From Asticcacaulis excentricus (GTDB lineage Bacteria > Pseudomonadota > Alphaproteobacteria > Caulobacterales > Caulobacteraceae): 64,000 bases of DNA. Shown here in pieces: positions 37,502 to 45,195 of this stretch. Position numbers and translations under genes: made by a program. Location: the NCBI RefSeq assembly GCF_003966695.1, contig NZ_AP018828.1:588001-652000 (forward strand), read 5' to 3'. Under the pieces are notes generated by a model that worked only from the letters and a program-made list of their open reading frames with translations, searched no databases and was not told where the DNA came from. Positions within the stretch are counted from its first letter, which is position 1. The number at the start of each line of letters is the position of its first letter.

Positions 37502-38087
37502 AGAGGTTGTGGCTCTCGATACCGGCCAGTCGCAGGAAGTTGGCCAGAATCTGATGACCGCCTTCGGTGGCGATGGATTCCGGGTGGAACTGCACGCCGT
37601 GTATGGGTCGCGTGCGGTGCTGAACGCCCATGATTTCGCCGTCTTCGGTCCAGGCGGTGACGATCAGATCGTCCGGCAGGGTTTCGCGCTTGATGGCCAG
37701 CGAGTGATAGCGCGTCGCTGTGAACGGATTGGGCAGGTCCTTGAACAGGCCGATGTCTTTGTGATGGATCTGGCTGGTCTTACCATGCATCAGCGTCTTG
37801 GCGCGGATAACGTCGCCACCATAGGCCTGACCGATCGACTGATGCCCCAGGCAGACGCCAAAGATCGGCAGGTCTTCGGGCGCAGCGCGCAGCAACGGCA
37901 GGCAGATGCCGGCCTGATCCGGCGCGCATGGTCCGGGCGACAGCAGAACCGCCTTGGGCTTTAGCGCCAGCGCGTCCTGAACGCTCAGCGCGTCGTTGCG
38001 GTACACCTGCGTTTCCGCGCCCAGTTCCGCCAGATAGTGCACCAGATTATAGGTGAAGCTGTCGTAATTATCGATGACAAGGATCAT
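37494..38087 (-). CDS. trpG: Anthranilate synthase glutamine amidotransferase component
   Basis: A 197-residue class I glutaminase subunit that supplies ammonia to TrpE. The catalytic cysteine is in [16 protein letters not shown] (near residue 81), and the His/Glu pair is in [14 protein letters not shown]. The N-terminus [15 protein letters not shown] supports the start at 38087, which has a GGGAG ribosome site. trpE is not in the neighbourhood visible here. First gene of trpG-trpD-trpC. Confidence 0.96.
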   Translation of the reverse strand: MILVIDNYDSFTYNLVHYLAELGAETQVYRNDALSVQDALALKPKAVLLSPGPCAPDQAGICLPLLRAAPEDLPIFGVCLGHQSIGQAYGGDVIRAKTLMHGKTSQIHHKDIGLFKDLPNPFTATRYHSLAIKRETLPDDLIVTAWTEDGEIMGVQHRTRPIHGVQFHPESIATEGGHQILANFLRLAGIESHNLYV

Positions 38088-38264
38088 GGCCAACTCCCAT
38101 GCAAGCGATATAGGCAAAGGCGGCGCAAAAACCAAACGGAAATGGCTCAACGCCCGGACGTTTCAACGGTTTCACGTCTGAGCACGCCTAAATTTCCCAT
38201 AAGATTTATTATGCGGAATTTGACTCATGATAGGATGGGCAGGCTCTTAGGCCCGCCTTCCGAT

Positions 38265-40694
38265 CTATTTCAGCGTCAGTTCGTATTCGGGCGTCAGTCG
38301 GATCGCGTCGATGCGCGCCACCTGACCCTCTGCGAATTGCGGCTTCACACTGGCGTCGAAATAGACTTTTGAATCTTCGCGCAACGGCATGACGCTGAGC
38401 GTCAGCGGCTGCGTCAGCTTGTCGGCATAACGCTTGAGCCCAATACGCCATGTCCGCCCGATATAGTATTCGTCGTCGAGCATCTGCGGCCCTGAAAACA
38501 GCCTTGCCACATCGCCCTGATAATCGACGTCCAGATAGACGTCGGATACCCCTTTCAGTGCGTCCTTGGGCACCTTCACAGTCCACGCCGCCGAAGCCCC
38601 GAAGCTCTCCGGTTCAGGTACGATGGGTGTGTTTCTTGGCCCCCAGGTCTTCAGCGGCGGCGCCTTGCCGGCCGGGCGCAGAAGCTGCCATTCAGCGGTG
38701 AGTTTGACCTCTGGCGCCGTGGCTGACCAGCTTTGAAACAGGCCCTTTGATTCTTCACGTTTTAGTTTCAGATTTGCAGAAAAATTATCTGATAAATATG
38801 GATAAATCGCAAATTTAAATTGAGGGTCGGTTTGCCGGAACGTCGCGCCACCCTCCGCGTTGCCAAAGACGTGCGCCGCACTCAAAATCAGATGCGGACG
38901 GCCCTGCACGGTAACGGTAGTCAGGCTCTGCGCCTGAGCTTCGCTGAGCAAAAGCAGGCGTGCGGTCTTGCCGTTTGTGCCGGTGACCGTAACGATGCGC
39001 CCCGTGTCGGGCAGCACCCGTATCTGCGCCCCCTGCTGGGTCTTTTTCGCCCCCGCAACGGTACGCACGGCATTCGTTTCAAAGACAAATTCCGGCTCGA
39101 TCTGACCCGTCGCGGCGAACACATAGAGATCGCCCTTCCCGTCATCGAACTTGGTCACCGGCTGGGCCGTCGCCCAAAGGAGATTGATGCCGGACAGGTC
39201 GAAATGGACGGGCCAGATGAAGGCGGCCCCTTCTTCGACTGTCACGCCTTTCGACGGCAAGGTTACGCTTTTATCGCTAAGTTTAACCTCAAAGCGCGTA
39301 TCCGGATGCGCGGGCGTGGCGTACTGGCGCACGTGATTATTGACGAAGACAAAACCCGACCGACCATCGCCTCGAAACGCCCAGCGCAGGGTTGTCAGAT
39401 CATCGGCGGCTGCCGGTTTTATCTCCGGCGCATAGACGGCCATTGGGGCCAGACGATCCCCGAAGGTCTGAAGGAAGGCGTGAATGGGTTTGAGTTTGTT
39501 CAGGACCGGGTGCGCCTGACCATATTGGCCCAGAGGCGCCTGAAAATCGTAGCCGAACTTAGGCACATCGTTATACCCGCCGCTGGCCATGCTTTCGTCG
39601 CGTGACGGCGAGCCCGACGGGTTCTGCCCGCCCTGAAACATATAATAGCCCAGAAGATTGACACCTGAGCCGACCTTGGTGATCACCATATCGGCGATAT
39701 CGTCGGGGCTGATTAAAGGACGGCGACGATACATTTGCGGCACACCGCCACCATATTCCGCGCCAAAGAAGGGCGTGATGTCGCTGTCGCGCGCACCGTC
39801 ATCCTGTGTTGAGGTGCGCCCCTGCGCCCCCAGACCCTTCTCATTACGCACGCCAAACTGAAACAGATAGCTCGACTTGGGCGGCAGTAGGCCCGATGAG
39901 GCCGACCATGGTTCATCGACATAAGAGCCGAACACCGGGATCACCTCGCCACGCGGAAAGACCGCATTGTCCCAGCCGGTCACCGTGTACAGCGGCACAT
40001 CAAAACCATGCGCGCGCAACATCTCCTTCAATCGGGAAATATGATCGCGCCCCTGAAGCGGCCCTGTGCGGTTATATTCGTTTTCGATCTGGATGCCGAT
40101 AACGGGGCCGCCGTCCTTCCACAAAAGCCCCCTCGCCTGTTCGGCAACCTGTCCGAAAAAGGCATCGACATAGCCAAGATAGGTCGGGTCATTGCCGCGC
40201 GTCGGGACGGAATCGACCACCCAGTCCGGAATGCCGCCAAAGCGCACTTCCGCATGGGCCCAAGGGCCGGGACGCAGATAGACATACAAGCCGTGTTTCT
40301 GCGCTAACTGTATGAATTTACGAAGGTTTCGGTTGCCGCTCCAGTCGAAGCTGCCAGGGCGCTCCTCATGGTGTTGCCAGATGACATAGGTGGCGACGAC
40401 AGTAACACCCGCCGCCTTCATCTTGAGGAGCTGTTCTTCCCAGTATTGTTCCGGAAAACGTGTATAATGAAATTCCCCCATAACCGGCAAAACGGGTTTG
40501 CCAGCAAGCGTCAGATAGCGATCATTGACGCTGATGACCTGCCCCGAAGGCGACAGGCCGGTCCCCATTTTCAACAGACCTTCACGCGGCGCCGGAGGCG
40601 CCATCTGCGCATCGACCCGCACGGTTTCCGCCGAGGCGAGCCCGCATAGCAGGCTCAGCACAGCCGTCGAGGCGGCCAGAAGATTTCCGTTCAT
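38265..40694 (-). CDS. Glycoside hydrolase family 35 beta-galactosidase
   Basis: An 809-residue secreted enzyme: signal peptide to about residue 22 (ending GLASAE), then the GH35 catalytic barrel with GEFHYTRFPEQYWEEQLLKMKAAGVTVVATYVIW. The acid/base glutamate is in PVIGIQIENEYN (near residue 200) and the likely nucleophile in FFGAEYGGG (near 312). Beta-sandwich domains follow. Family members release terminal beta-galactose from plant or other polysaccharides. ATG 40694 has GAGGG 8 nt upstream and is preferred over 40700. It is a single gene; the GH5 enzyme at 56.8 kb is the other carbohydrate enzyme here. Confidence 0.9.
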   Translation of the reverse strand: MNGNLLAASTAVLSLLCGLASAETVRVDAQMAPPAPREGLLKMGTGLSPSGQVISVNDRYLTLAGKPVLPVMGEFHYTRFPEQYWEEQLLKMKAAGVTVVATYVIWQHHEERPGSFDWSGNRNLRKFIQLAQKHGLYVYLRPGPWAHAEVRFGGIPDWVVDSVPTRGNDPTYLGYVDAFFGQVAEQARGLLWKDGGPVIGIQIENEYNRTGPLQGRDHISRLKEMLRAHGFDVPLYTVTGWDNAVFPRGEVIPVFGSYVDEPWSASSGLLPPKSSYLFQFGVRNEKGLGAQGRTSTQDDGARDSDITPFFGAEYGGGVPQMYRRRPLISPDDIADMVITKVGSGVNLLGYYMFQGGQNPSGSPSRDESMASGGYNDVPKFGYDFQAPLGQYGQAHPVLNKLKPIHAFLQTFGDRLAPMAVYAPEIKPAAADDLTTLRWAFRGDGRSGFVFVNNHVRQYATPAHPDTRFEVKLSDKSVTLPSKGVTVEEGAAFIWPVHFDLSGINLLWATAQPVTKFDDGKGDLYVFAATGQIEPEFVFETNAVRTVAGAKKTQQGAQIRVLPDTGRIVTVTGTNGKTARLLLLSEAQAQSLTTVTVQGRPHLILSAAHVFGNAEGGATFRQTDPQFKFAIYPYLSDNFSANLKLKREESKGLFQSWSATAPEVKLTAEWQLLRPAGKAPPLKTWGPRNTPIVPEPESFGASAAWTVKVPKDALKGVSDVYLDVDYQGDVARLFSGPQMLDDEYYIGRTWRIGLKRYADKLTQPLTLSVMPLREDSKVYFDASVKPQFAEGQVARIDAIRLTPEYELTLK

Positions 40695-40770
40695 TGGCAT
40701 TTCCCTCTTTTTTTGATTGGGAAATTTGTACGACAATAAGCAGTGCCCGCCAAGCGCTATATCTAAAAAT

Positions 40771-42117
40771 CTATGCCCGACCCGTCATCTGCTCATAGCG
40801 GCCCAGAGCCTGATCGCTCAGCTTGACCTTTAGGTGGATATGACCGGTTTCGTCATCAAACCGATCCAGCACGCGGCCCTGAGTGTACAGAAAGGCCAGA
40901 AGCTGCCCGTCCTGGGGCGCCAGCTCGACGTCGATTTCGGTGCCTGCCTCATCCACCTTGAGCGCGATGTCGCTGAGGAGCTTTTCGATCCCCTCGCCCG
41001 TGATGGCCGACACCATGATCGGCTTGTTCATGGCGCGATCCAATACGGCGCGGCTATAGAGGATGTCGCGGGCTTCTTCGTCCAGCAGGTCGATCTTGTT
41101 CCATACCTCGATCAGACGTGATTTATCGAGGTCTGGATGGATATGGGTCAGCACCTGCATCACGTCCTGCGCCTGCGCGTCGCTTTCCGGATTCGACATG
41201 TCGCGCACGTGCAGGATCAGATCGGCTTCCAACACCTCTTCCAGCGTGGCGCGGAAGGCGGCAACCAGTTCGTGCGGCAGGTCGGAGATAAAGCCCACCG
41301 TATCGGAAATAATAGCCGCCCGCCCCCCCGGCAACTTCAGTGTGCGCAACGTTGTGTCAAGCGTGGCGAACAGCATGTCCTTGGCCAGCACTTCGGCGCG
41401 CGTCAGGTGATTGAACAGGGTCGATTTGCCGGCATTGGTATAGCCGACCAGTGCCACAATCGGGTACGGCACCTTTTTGCGCGCGCTGCGGTGCAGGCTG
41501 CGGGTGCGGCGCACCTCGTCCAGTTCGCCCTTGAGCAGCTTGATCTTGTCGGCGATCATACGGCGGTCCAGTTCGATCTGGGTTTCGCCGGGCCCGCCGG
41601 TCGTACCGGTGGCGCGCTGACGCTCAAGGTGGGTCCAGGTCCGCACCAGCCGCGAGCGCTCGTATTCCAGCCGTGCCAGTTCGACCTGAAGCTTGCCTTC
41701 GCGTGTGCGGGCGCGACGACCGAAGATTTCGAGGATCAGGCCGGTGCGGTCGATGACCTTGCGTTCCCAGGCCTTTTCGAGATTGCGCTGCTGGATCGGC
41801 GTCAGGGTGGTGTTGACGATGACGAGATCGGCTTCAACCTCTTCGCACAGCGTCACAATCTCCTCGACCTTGCCGGAACCGAACAGGGTGGCCGGGTTGG
41901 GCTTGCGCACCCGTGCGGTGTCGGCGGCGACGATCTCAAGATCGAGGGCGATGGCCAGACCGGCGGCTTCGTCCAGACGTGACTCATCATAGCGCCGCGC
42001 CGCGGGTACACCCTGAGGTTGACGCGGCGAAGACGGCGCGTGCGGGGCGGCCATGTCGGGGTCGATAATGACCGCACGCTGGGTTTCCGGCGTGCGGTTT
42101 ACAAATTTGGTGGTCAA
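40771..42117 (-). CDS. hflX: Ribosome-associated GTPase HflX
   Basis: A 448-residue translational GTPase that splits stalled or heat-damaged 70S ribosomes. The N-terminal HflX domain has NPATLFGSGKVEEI and VIDRTGLILEIFGRRARTREGKLQVELARLEYERSRL. A coiled coil with GGPGETQIELDRR follows, then the G domain: G1 GYTNAGKSTLFN, G3 DTVGFI and G4 NKID. I prefer the TTG start at 42117, which has AAAGGA 6 nt upstream; a GTG at 42144 lies inside a strong hairpin. It follows hfq, the usual pair. Confidence 0.93.
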   Translation of the reverse strand: MTTKFVNRTPETQRAVIIDPDMAAPHAPSSPRQPQGVPAARRYDESRLDEAAGLAIALDLEIVAADTARVRKPNPATLFGSGKVEEIVTLCEEVEADLVIVNTTLTPIQQRNLEKAWERKVIDRTGLILEIFGRRARTREGKLQVELARLEYERSRLVRTWTHLERQRATGTTGGPGETQIELDRRMIADKIKLLKGELDEVRRTRSLHRSARKKVPYPIVALVGYTNAGKSTLFNHLTRAEVLAKDMLFATLDTTLRTLKLPGGRAAIISDTVGFISDLPHELVAAFRATLEEVLEADLILHVRDMSNPESDAQAQDVMQVLTHIHPDLDKSRLIEVWNKIDLLDEEARDILYSRAVLDRAMNKPIMVSAITGEGIEKLLSDIALKVDEAGTEIDVELAPQDGQLLAFLYTQGRVLDRFDDETGHIHLKVKLSDQALGRYEQMTGRA

Positions 42118-42137
42118 AAGAGTCCTTTGGACGACAA

Positions 42138-42185
42138 GACGCACATCCCAAAAAGTGTAAGCGGTTTTTGGATGAGATGTGCGTC
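42138..42185. promoter_or_regulatory. Long hairpin between hfq and hflX
   Basis: A 17-bp inverted repeat (42138-42154 with 42165-42185) with a 10-nt loop and a 4-nt bulge (ATGA). It ends 20 bp upstream of the hflX TTG start. It could be an RNA processing site, a partial terminator, or a translation control element for hflX. A smaller 7-bp hairpin (42209-42225) follows the hfq stop. Confidence 0.5.
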
Positions 42186-42232
42186 AAAGCGAAAAGATTA
42201 AGGCGTGATCCGATCTGTGATCGGAGCGCGAC

Positions 42233-42481
42233 TTAATCGTCCGAGTCTTCTTCCTGCTCATACAACTGCACCGGCGCAGCGGGCATGATGGTCGAGATCG
42301 CGTGCTTATAGACCAGCTGCGACTGACCGTCGCGGCGCAGCAGCACGCAGAAATTATCGAACCAGCTAACGATGCCCTGAAGCTTGACGCCGTTGATCAG
42401 GAAGATGGTGAGAGGCGTTTTGGATTTACGAACGCTGTTGAGGAACGTGTCCTGCAGGTTTTGTTTCTTTTCGTGGGACAT
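42233..42481 (-). CDS. hfq: RNA chaperone Hfq
   Basis: An 82-residue Sm-like protein that pairs small RNAs with mRNAs. The Sm1 motif is [41 protein letters not shown] and Sm2 is [11 protein letters not shown]. The acidic tail EQEEDSDD matches the short C-terminal extension of alphaproteobacterial Hfq. It is upstream of hflX. Confidence 0.97.
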   Translation of the reverse strand: MSHEKKQNLQDTFLNSVRKSKTPLTIFLINGVKLQGIVSWFDNFCVLLRRDGQSQLVYKHAISTIMPAAPVQLYEQEEDSDD

Positions 42482-42662
42482 TTAGTCGCCCTTCTTGTTA
42501 GACATTGCGAGCCCAAAGCGGGCTTCACACACAGACATAAGCAAAAGTCACGAAATCACAACGCACAGGCGTACATAATTTCGTGAAGTATCATAGGCGA
42601 CAATCGGGGAACAATTCAACCGAACACGACATAACATAATATTTCGTTGGAATTCCAAACCT

Positions 42663-43535
42663 TTATAGGTCAATACCAGCGGAACGCCGCGCCCGCTGGA
42701 TATAGGCCTCACGCAGCCTCAGCGACAATTCGCCCGGCACGCCATCGCCGATCTGCGAATCGTCGATCTGCACGATGGGCATAACGAAGGTCGAGGCCGC
42801 CGACAGGAAGGCCTCCTTGGCGCGTTTGGCTTCCTCCAGCGTAAACGCGCCTTCGGAGACATCCACACCCTCTGCCCGCAGGATGTCGAGCAGGCTGATG
42901 CGCGTCACGCCCGGCAGGATATTGGCGCGCAGGCTGCGCGTCTTCACCTCGCCCTCGGTTGTGACGATATAGACATTGGCCGACCCGCCTTCGGTCACAA
43001 AACCTTCCGCATCGACAAAGATCACATCGGAAGCCCCCGCCTCACGCGCCGCCTGTTTGGCCAGCACATTGGGTAAAAGCCCGACCGTCTTGATATCGCA
43101 GCGGCCCCAGCGGTTATCGGGGGCCGAGATCACACGGATGCCCTTGCGCGCCTTCACTTCGGCCGCCTGACGATCCACAGGCTTGGCGGTTATAATCAAA
43201 GCCGGTTTGACCGGCTCCGTCGGGAAGAAATGGTCGCGCGGGGCCACGCCGCGGCTCACCTGAAGATAGACCAGCCCCTCACCGATGCGATTGCGACGAA
43301 TGACCTCGTTCAGCACCACCACCAGAGCGGCGCGCGGCATCGGCATGGCGATATGCAGTTCGCGCAAACTCCGCTCGAGCCGGTTGAGATGCCCCGCCAG
43401 ATCGGCCAGTTGCCCGCCAAACACCGACCACACCTCATAGACGGCGTCGGCAAACTGATAGCCGCGATCCTCAATAGGCACGGCAGCATCGGCATGGCGC
43501 ACATAGGCACCGTTCACATAGGCAATACGGGACAT
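42663..43535 (-). CDS. dat: D-amino acid aminotransferase (class IV)
   Basis: A 290-residue PLP enzyme, fold type IV. It has AYVNGAYVRHADAAVPIEDRGYQFADAVYEVW, the PLP lysine in RCDIKTVGLLPNVLAKQAA (near residue 150), and VTEGGSANVYIV with RANILPGVTR for phosphate binding. D-alanine transaminase is the best fit; a branched-chain aminotransferase role cannot be excluded. The start at 43535 (MSRIAYVNG) matches the family. The tandem hairpin array lies directly upstream. Confidence 0.85.
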   Translation of the reverse strand: MSRIAYVNGAYVRHADAAVPIEDRGYQFADAVYEVWSVFGGQLADLAGHLNRLERSLRELHIAMPMPRAALVVVLNEVIRRNRIGEGLVYLQVSRGVAPRDHFFPTEPVKPALIITAKPVDRQAAEVKARKGIRVISAPDNRWGRCDIKTVGLLPNVLAKQAAREAGASDVIFVDAEGFVTEGGSANVYIVTTEGEVKTRSLRANILPGVTRISLLDILRAEGVDVSEGAFTLEEAKRAKEAFLSAASTFVMPIVQIDDSQIGDGVPGELSLRLREAYIQRARRSAGIDL

Positions 43536-43585
43536 GGTAATCTCAATAAACCGGAACGCCTCAAAGAGACTCAGGCTCGCAAAAG

Positions 43586-43725
43586 ACAAAAGACTCAAGG
43601 GGCCGCAGGCCCCCCAAAAAACACAAAAGACTCAAGGGGCTGCAGGCCCCCAAAAAACACAAAAGACTCAAGGGGCTGCAGGCCCCCAAAAAACACAAAA
43701 GACTCAAGGGGCCGCAGGCCCCTTG
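43586..43725 (-). repeat. Four tandem terminator-like hairpin repeats
   Basis: Four near-identical units with a period of 37, 36 and 36 bp. Each contains AAAAGACTCAAGGGG, a 3-nt variable centre (CCG or CTG context) and GGCCCC, so each forms a GGGGCC/GGCCCC-type hairpin. Read on the minus strand, each hairpin is followed by a TTGAGTCTTTTGTG tail and T-rich DNA, so the array looks like serial terminators after ntrX. The last unit (43705-43725) has a perfect 9-bp stem. Confidence 0.85.
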
Positions 43726-43791
43726 ACCCCCTTAACGGTTCAGCCACGAACGTCAAGGCTGAGCACAAGCTTAGGGCACGCGCCCCTCGCC

Positions 43792-45195
43792 TTACACCTC
43801 TTCGTCTTCGACACCTCGAATATGGGCCAGCCCCAGTGACTTCAGCTTGCGGTGCAGGGCCGAGCGTTCCATGCCGATAAAGTTTGCGGTCCGCGAAATA
43901 TTGCCGCCGAAGCGCACGATTTGCGACGACAGATATTCACGCTCAAACACTTCACGGGCATCACGCAGCGGCAGAGCGATGATGCGCTCCGGGCGGATGG
44001 CCCCGGCCACGGCCGATTCCACCACCTCAGCCGGCAGCATCTGCGCCGTGATCGGCTCGGACGGATCGCCGGAGGCTAGGATCAGCAGGCGCTCGATATT
44101 GTTGCGCAGTTGACGAACATTGCCCGGCCATTCGTGCACCTGAAGCGTTGCCATGGCGTCTTCGGACAGGGTGCGCTTGGGCAGGCCTTGAGCACGCGAG
44201 ATACGCTCGATGAAGTAGTTGACCAGTTCGGCAATATCGCTGCGGCGTTCGGACAGGCCGGGTACGCGCACCGGCACCACATTGAGGCGGTGGAAGAGGT
44301 CTTCGCGGAAACGCCCGGCGGCGATTTCCTGCGTCAGATCCTTGGAGGTCGAGGAAATGACGCGCACATCGACCTGCACGTCATTGACGCCGCCAACGCG
44401 CACGAAGCGCTGTTCGACCAGCACCCGCAGGATGCGGCTTTGCGACTCCATCGGCATGTCGGCCACTTCGTCGAGGAACAGGGTGCCGCCGTGCGCGCGC
44501 TCAAACACGCCGATCTTGCGCGGGCGGCCCTCTTCGCCCTCTTCGCCGAACAGTTCGACGTCGAGACGCTCCGGGGTGACCCCGGCGGACGAGATGGGCA
44601 CAAATTCGCAGCGCGCGCGCGGGCTGGCTTCATGGATCATGCGCGCCACCAGTTCCTTTCCCGACCCGGCGGGCCCGGAGATCATGATGCGCGAATTGGC
44701 CGGCGCGACCTTGGCGATGGTGGTGCGCAGAAGCTGCGCCGCCGCCGAATTGCCGATCAGCCCATCCGGCACCACGGCCTGACCGCGCAGGCGACGATTT
44801 TCACGGCGCAGGGACGCCAGTTCAAGCGCTCTCTGAACCACCATGATCAAGCGTTCGGTTTTAAACGGCTTTTCGATAAAGTCGTAAGCGCCGCGTTTGA
44901 TGGCCGAAACGGCGGTTTCGATGGTACCGTGGCCCGAAATCATGATGGCCGGGATATCCGGGTCCAGTTCGCGAATGACATCGAGCAGTTCCAGCCCGTC
45001 CAGCCCACCGCCCTGCATCCAGATATCGAGCACGCACAAGGACGGCTTGCGCGCCTTGATCGCCCGCAACGCCGCACCGGAATCGGCGGCCGTTCTGACC
45101 GAGTAGCCTTCGTCTTCGAGGATGCCCGCGATCAGTTCGCGGATATCGGCCTCGTCATCGACCACCAGAATATCTACGCCAGATGATACCTTCAT
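43792..45195 (-). CDS. ntrX: Response regulator NtrX
   Basis: A 467-residue regulator. The receiver domain has the phosphorylated aspartate in LCVLDIWMQ (near residue 57). An AAA+ domain follows with Walker A GPAGSGKE and Walker B GGTLFLDEVADM, then a Fis-type DNA-binding end (ISRTANFIGMERSALHRKLKSLG). The GAFTGA loop that contacts sigma-54 is missing; the region reads ELFGEEGEEGRPRKIGVFERAHGG, as I recall for several alphaproteobacterial NtrX proteins. It overlaps ntrY by one base (TGATG). Confidence 0.95.
   Translation of the reverse strand: MKVSSGVDILVVDDEADIRELIAGILEDEGYSVRTAADSGAALRAIKARKPSLCVLDIWMQGGGLDGLELLDVIRELDPDIPAIMISGHGTIETAVSAIKRGAYDFIEKPFKTERLIMVVQRALELASLRRENRRLRGQAVVPDGLIGNSAAAQLLRTTIAKVAPANSRIMISGPAGSGKELVARMIHEASPRARCEFVPISSAGVTPERLDVELFGEEGEEGRPRKIGVFERAHGGTLFLDEVADMPMESQSRILRVLVEQRFVRVGGVNDVQVDVRVISSTSKDLTQEIAAGRFREDLFHRLNVVPVRVPGLSERRSDIAELVNYFIERISRAQGLPKRTLSEDAMATLQVHEWPGNVRQLRNNIERLLILASGDPSEPITAQMLPAEVVESAVAGAIRPERIIALPLRDAREVFEREYLSSQIVRFGGNISRTANFIGMERSALHRKLKSLGLAHIRGVEDEEV

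Noticed and set aside
43586-43725. Possible short CRISPR array (36-37-bp period)
   Set aside because: The repeats are directly adjacent with no unique spacers, each is a palindromic terminator-like hairpin, and no cas genes are near.
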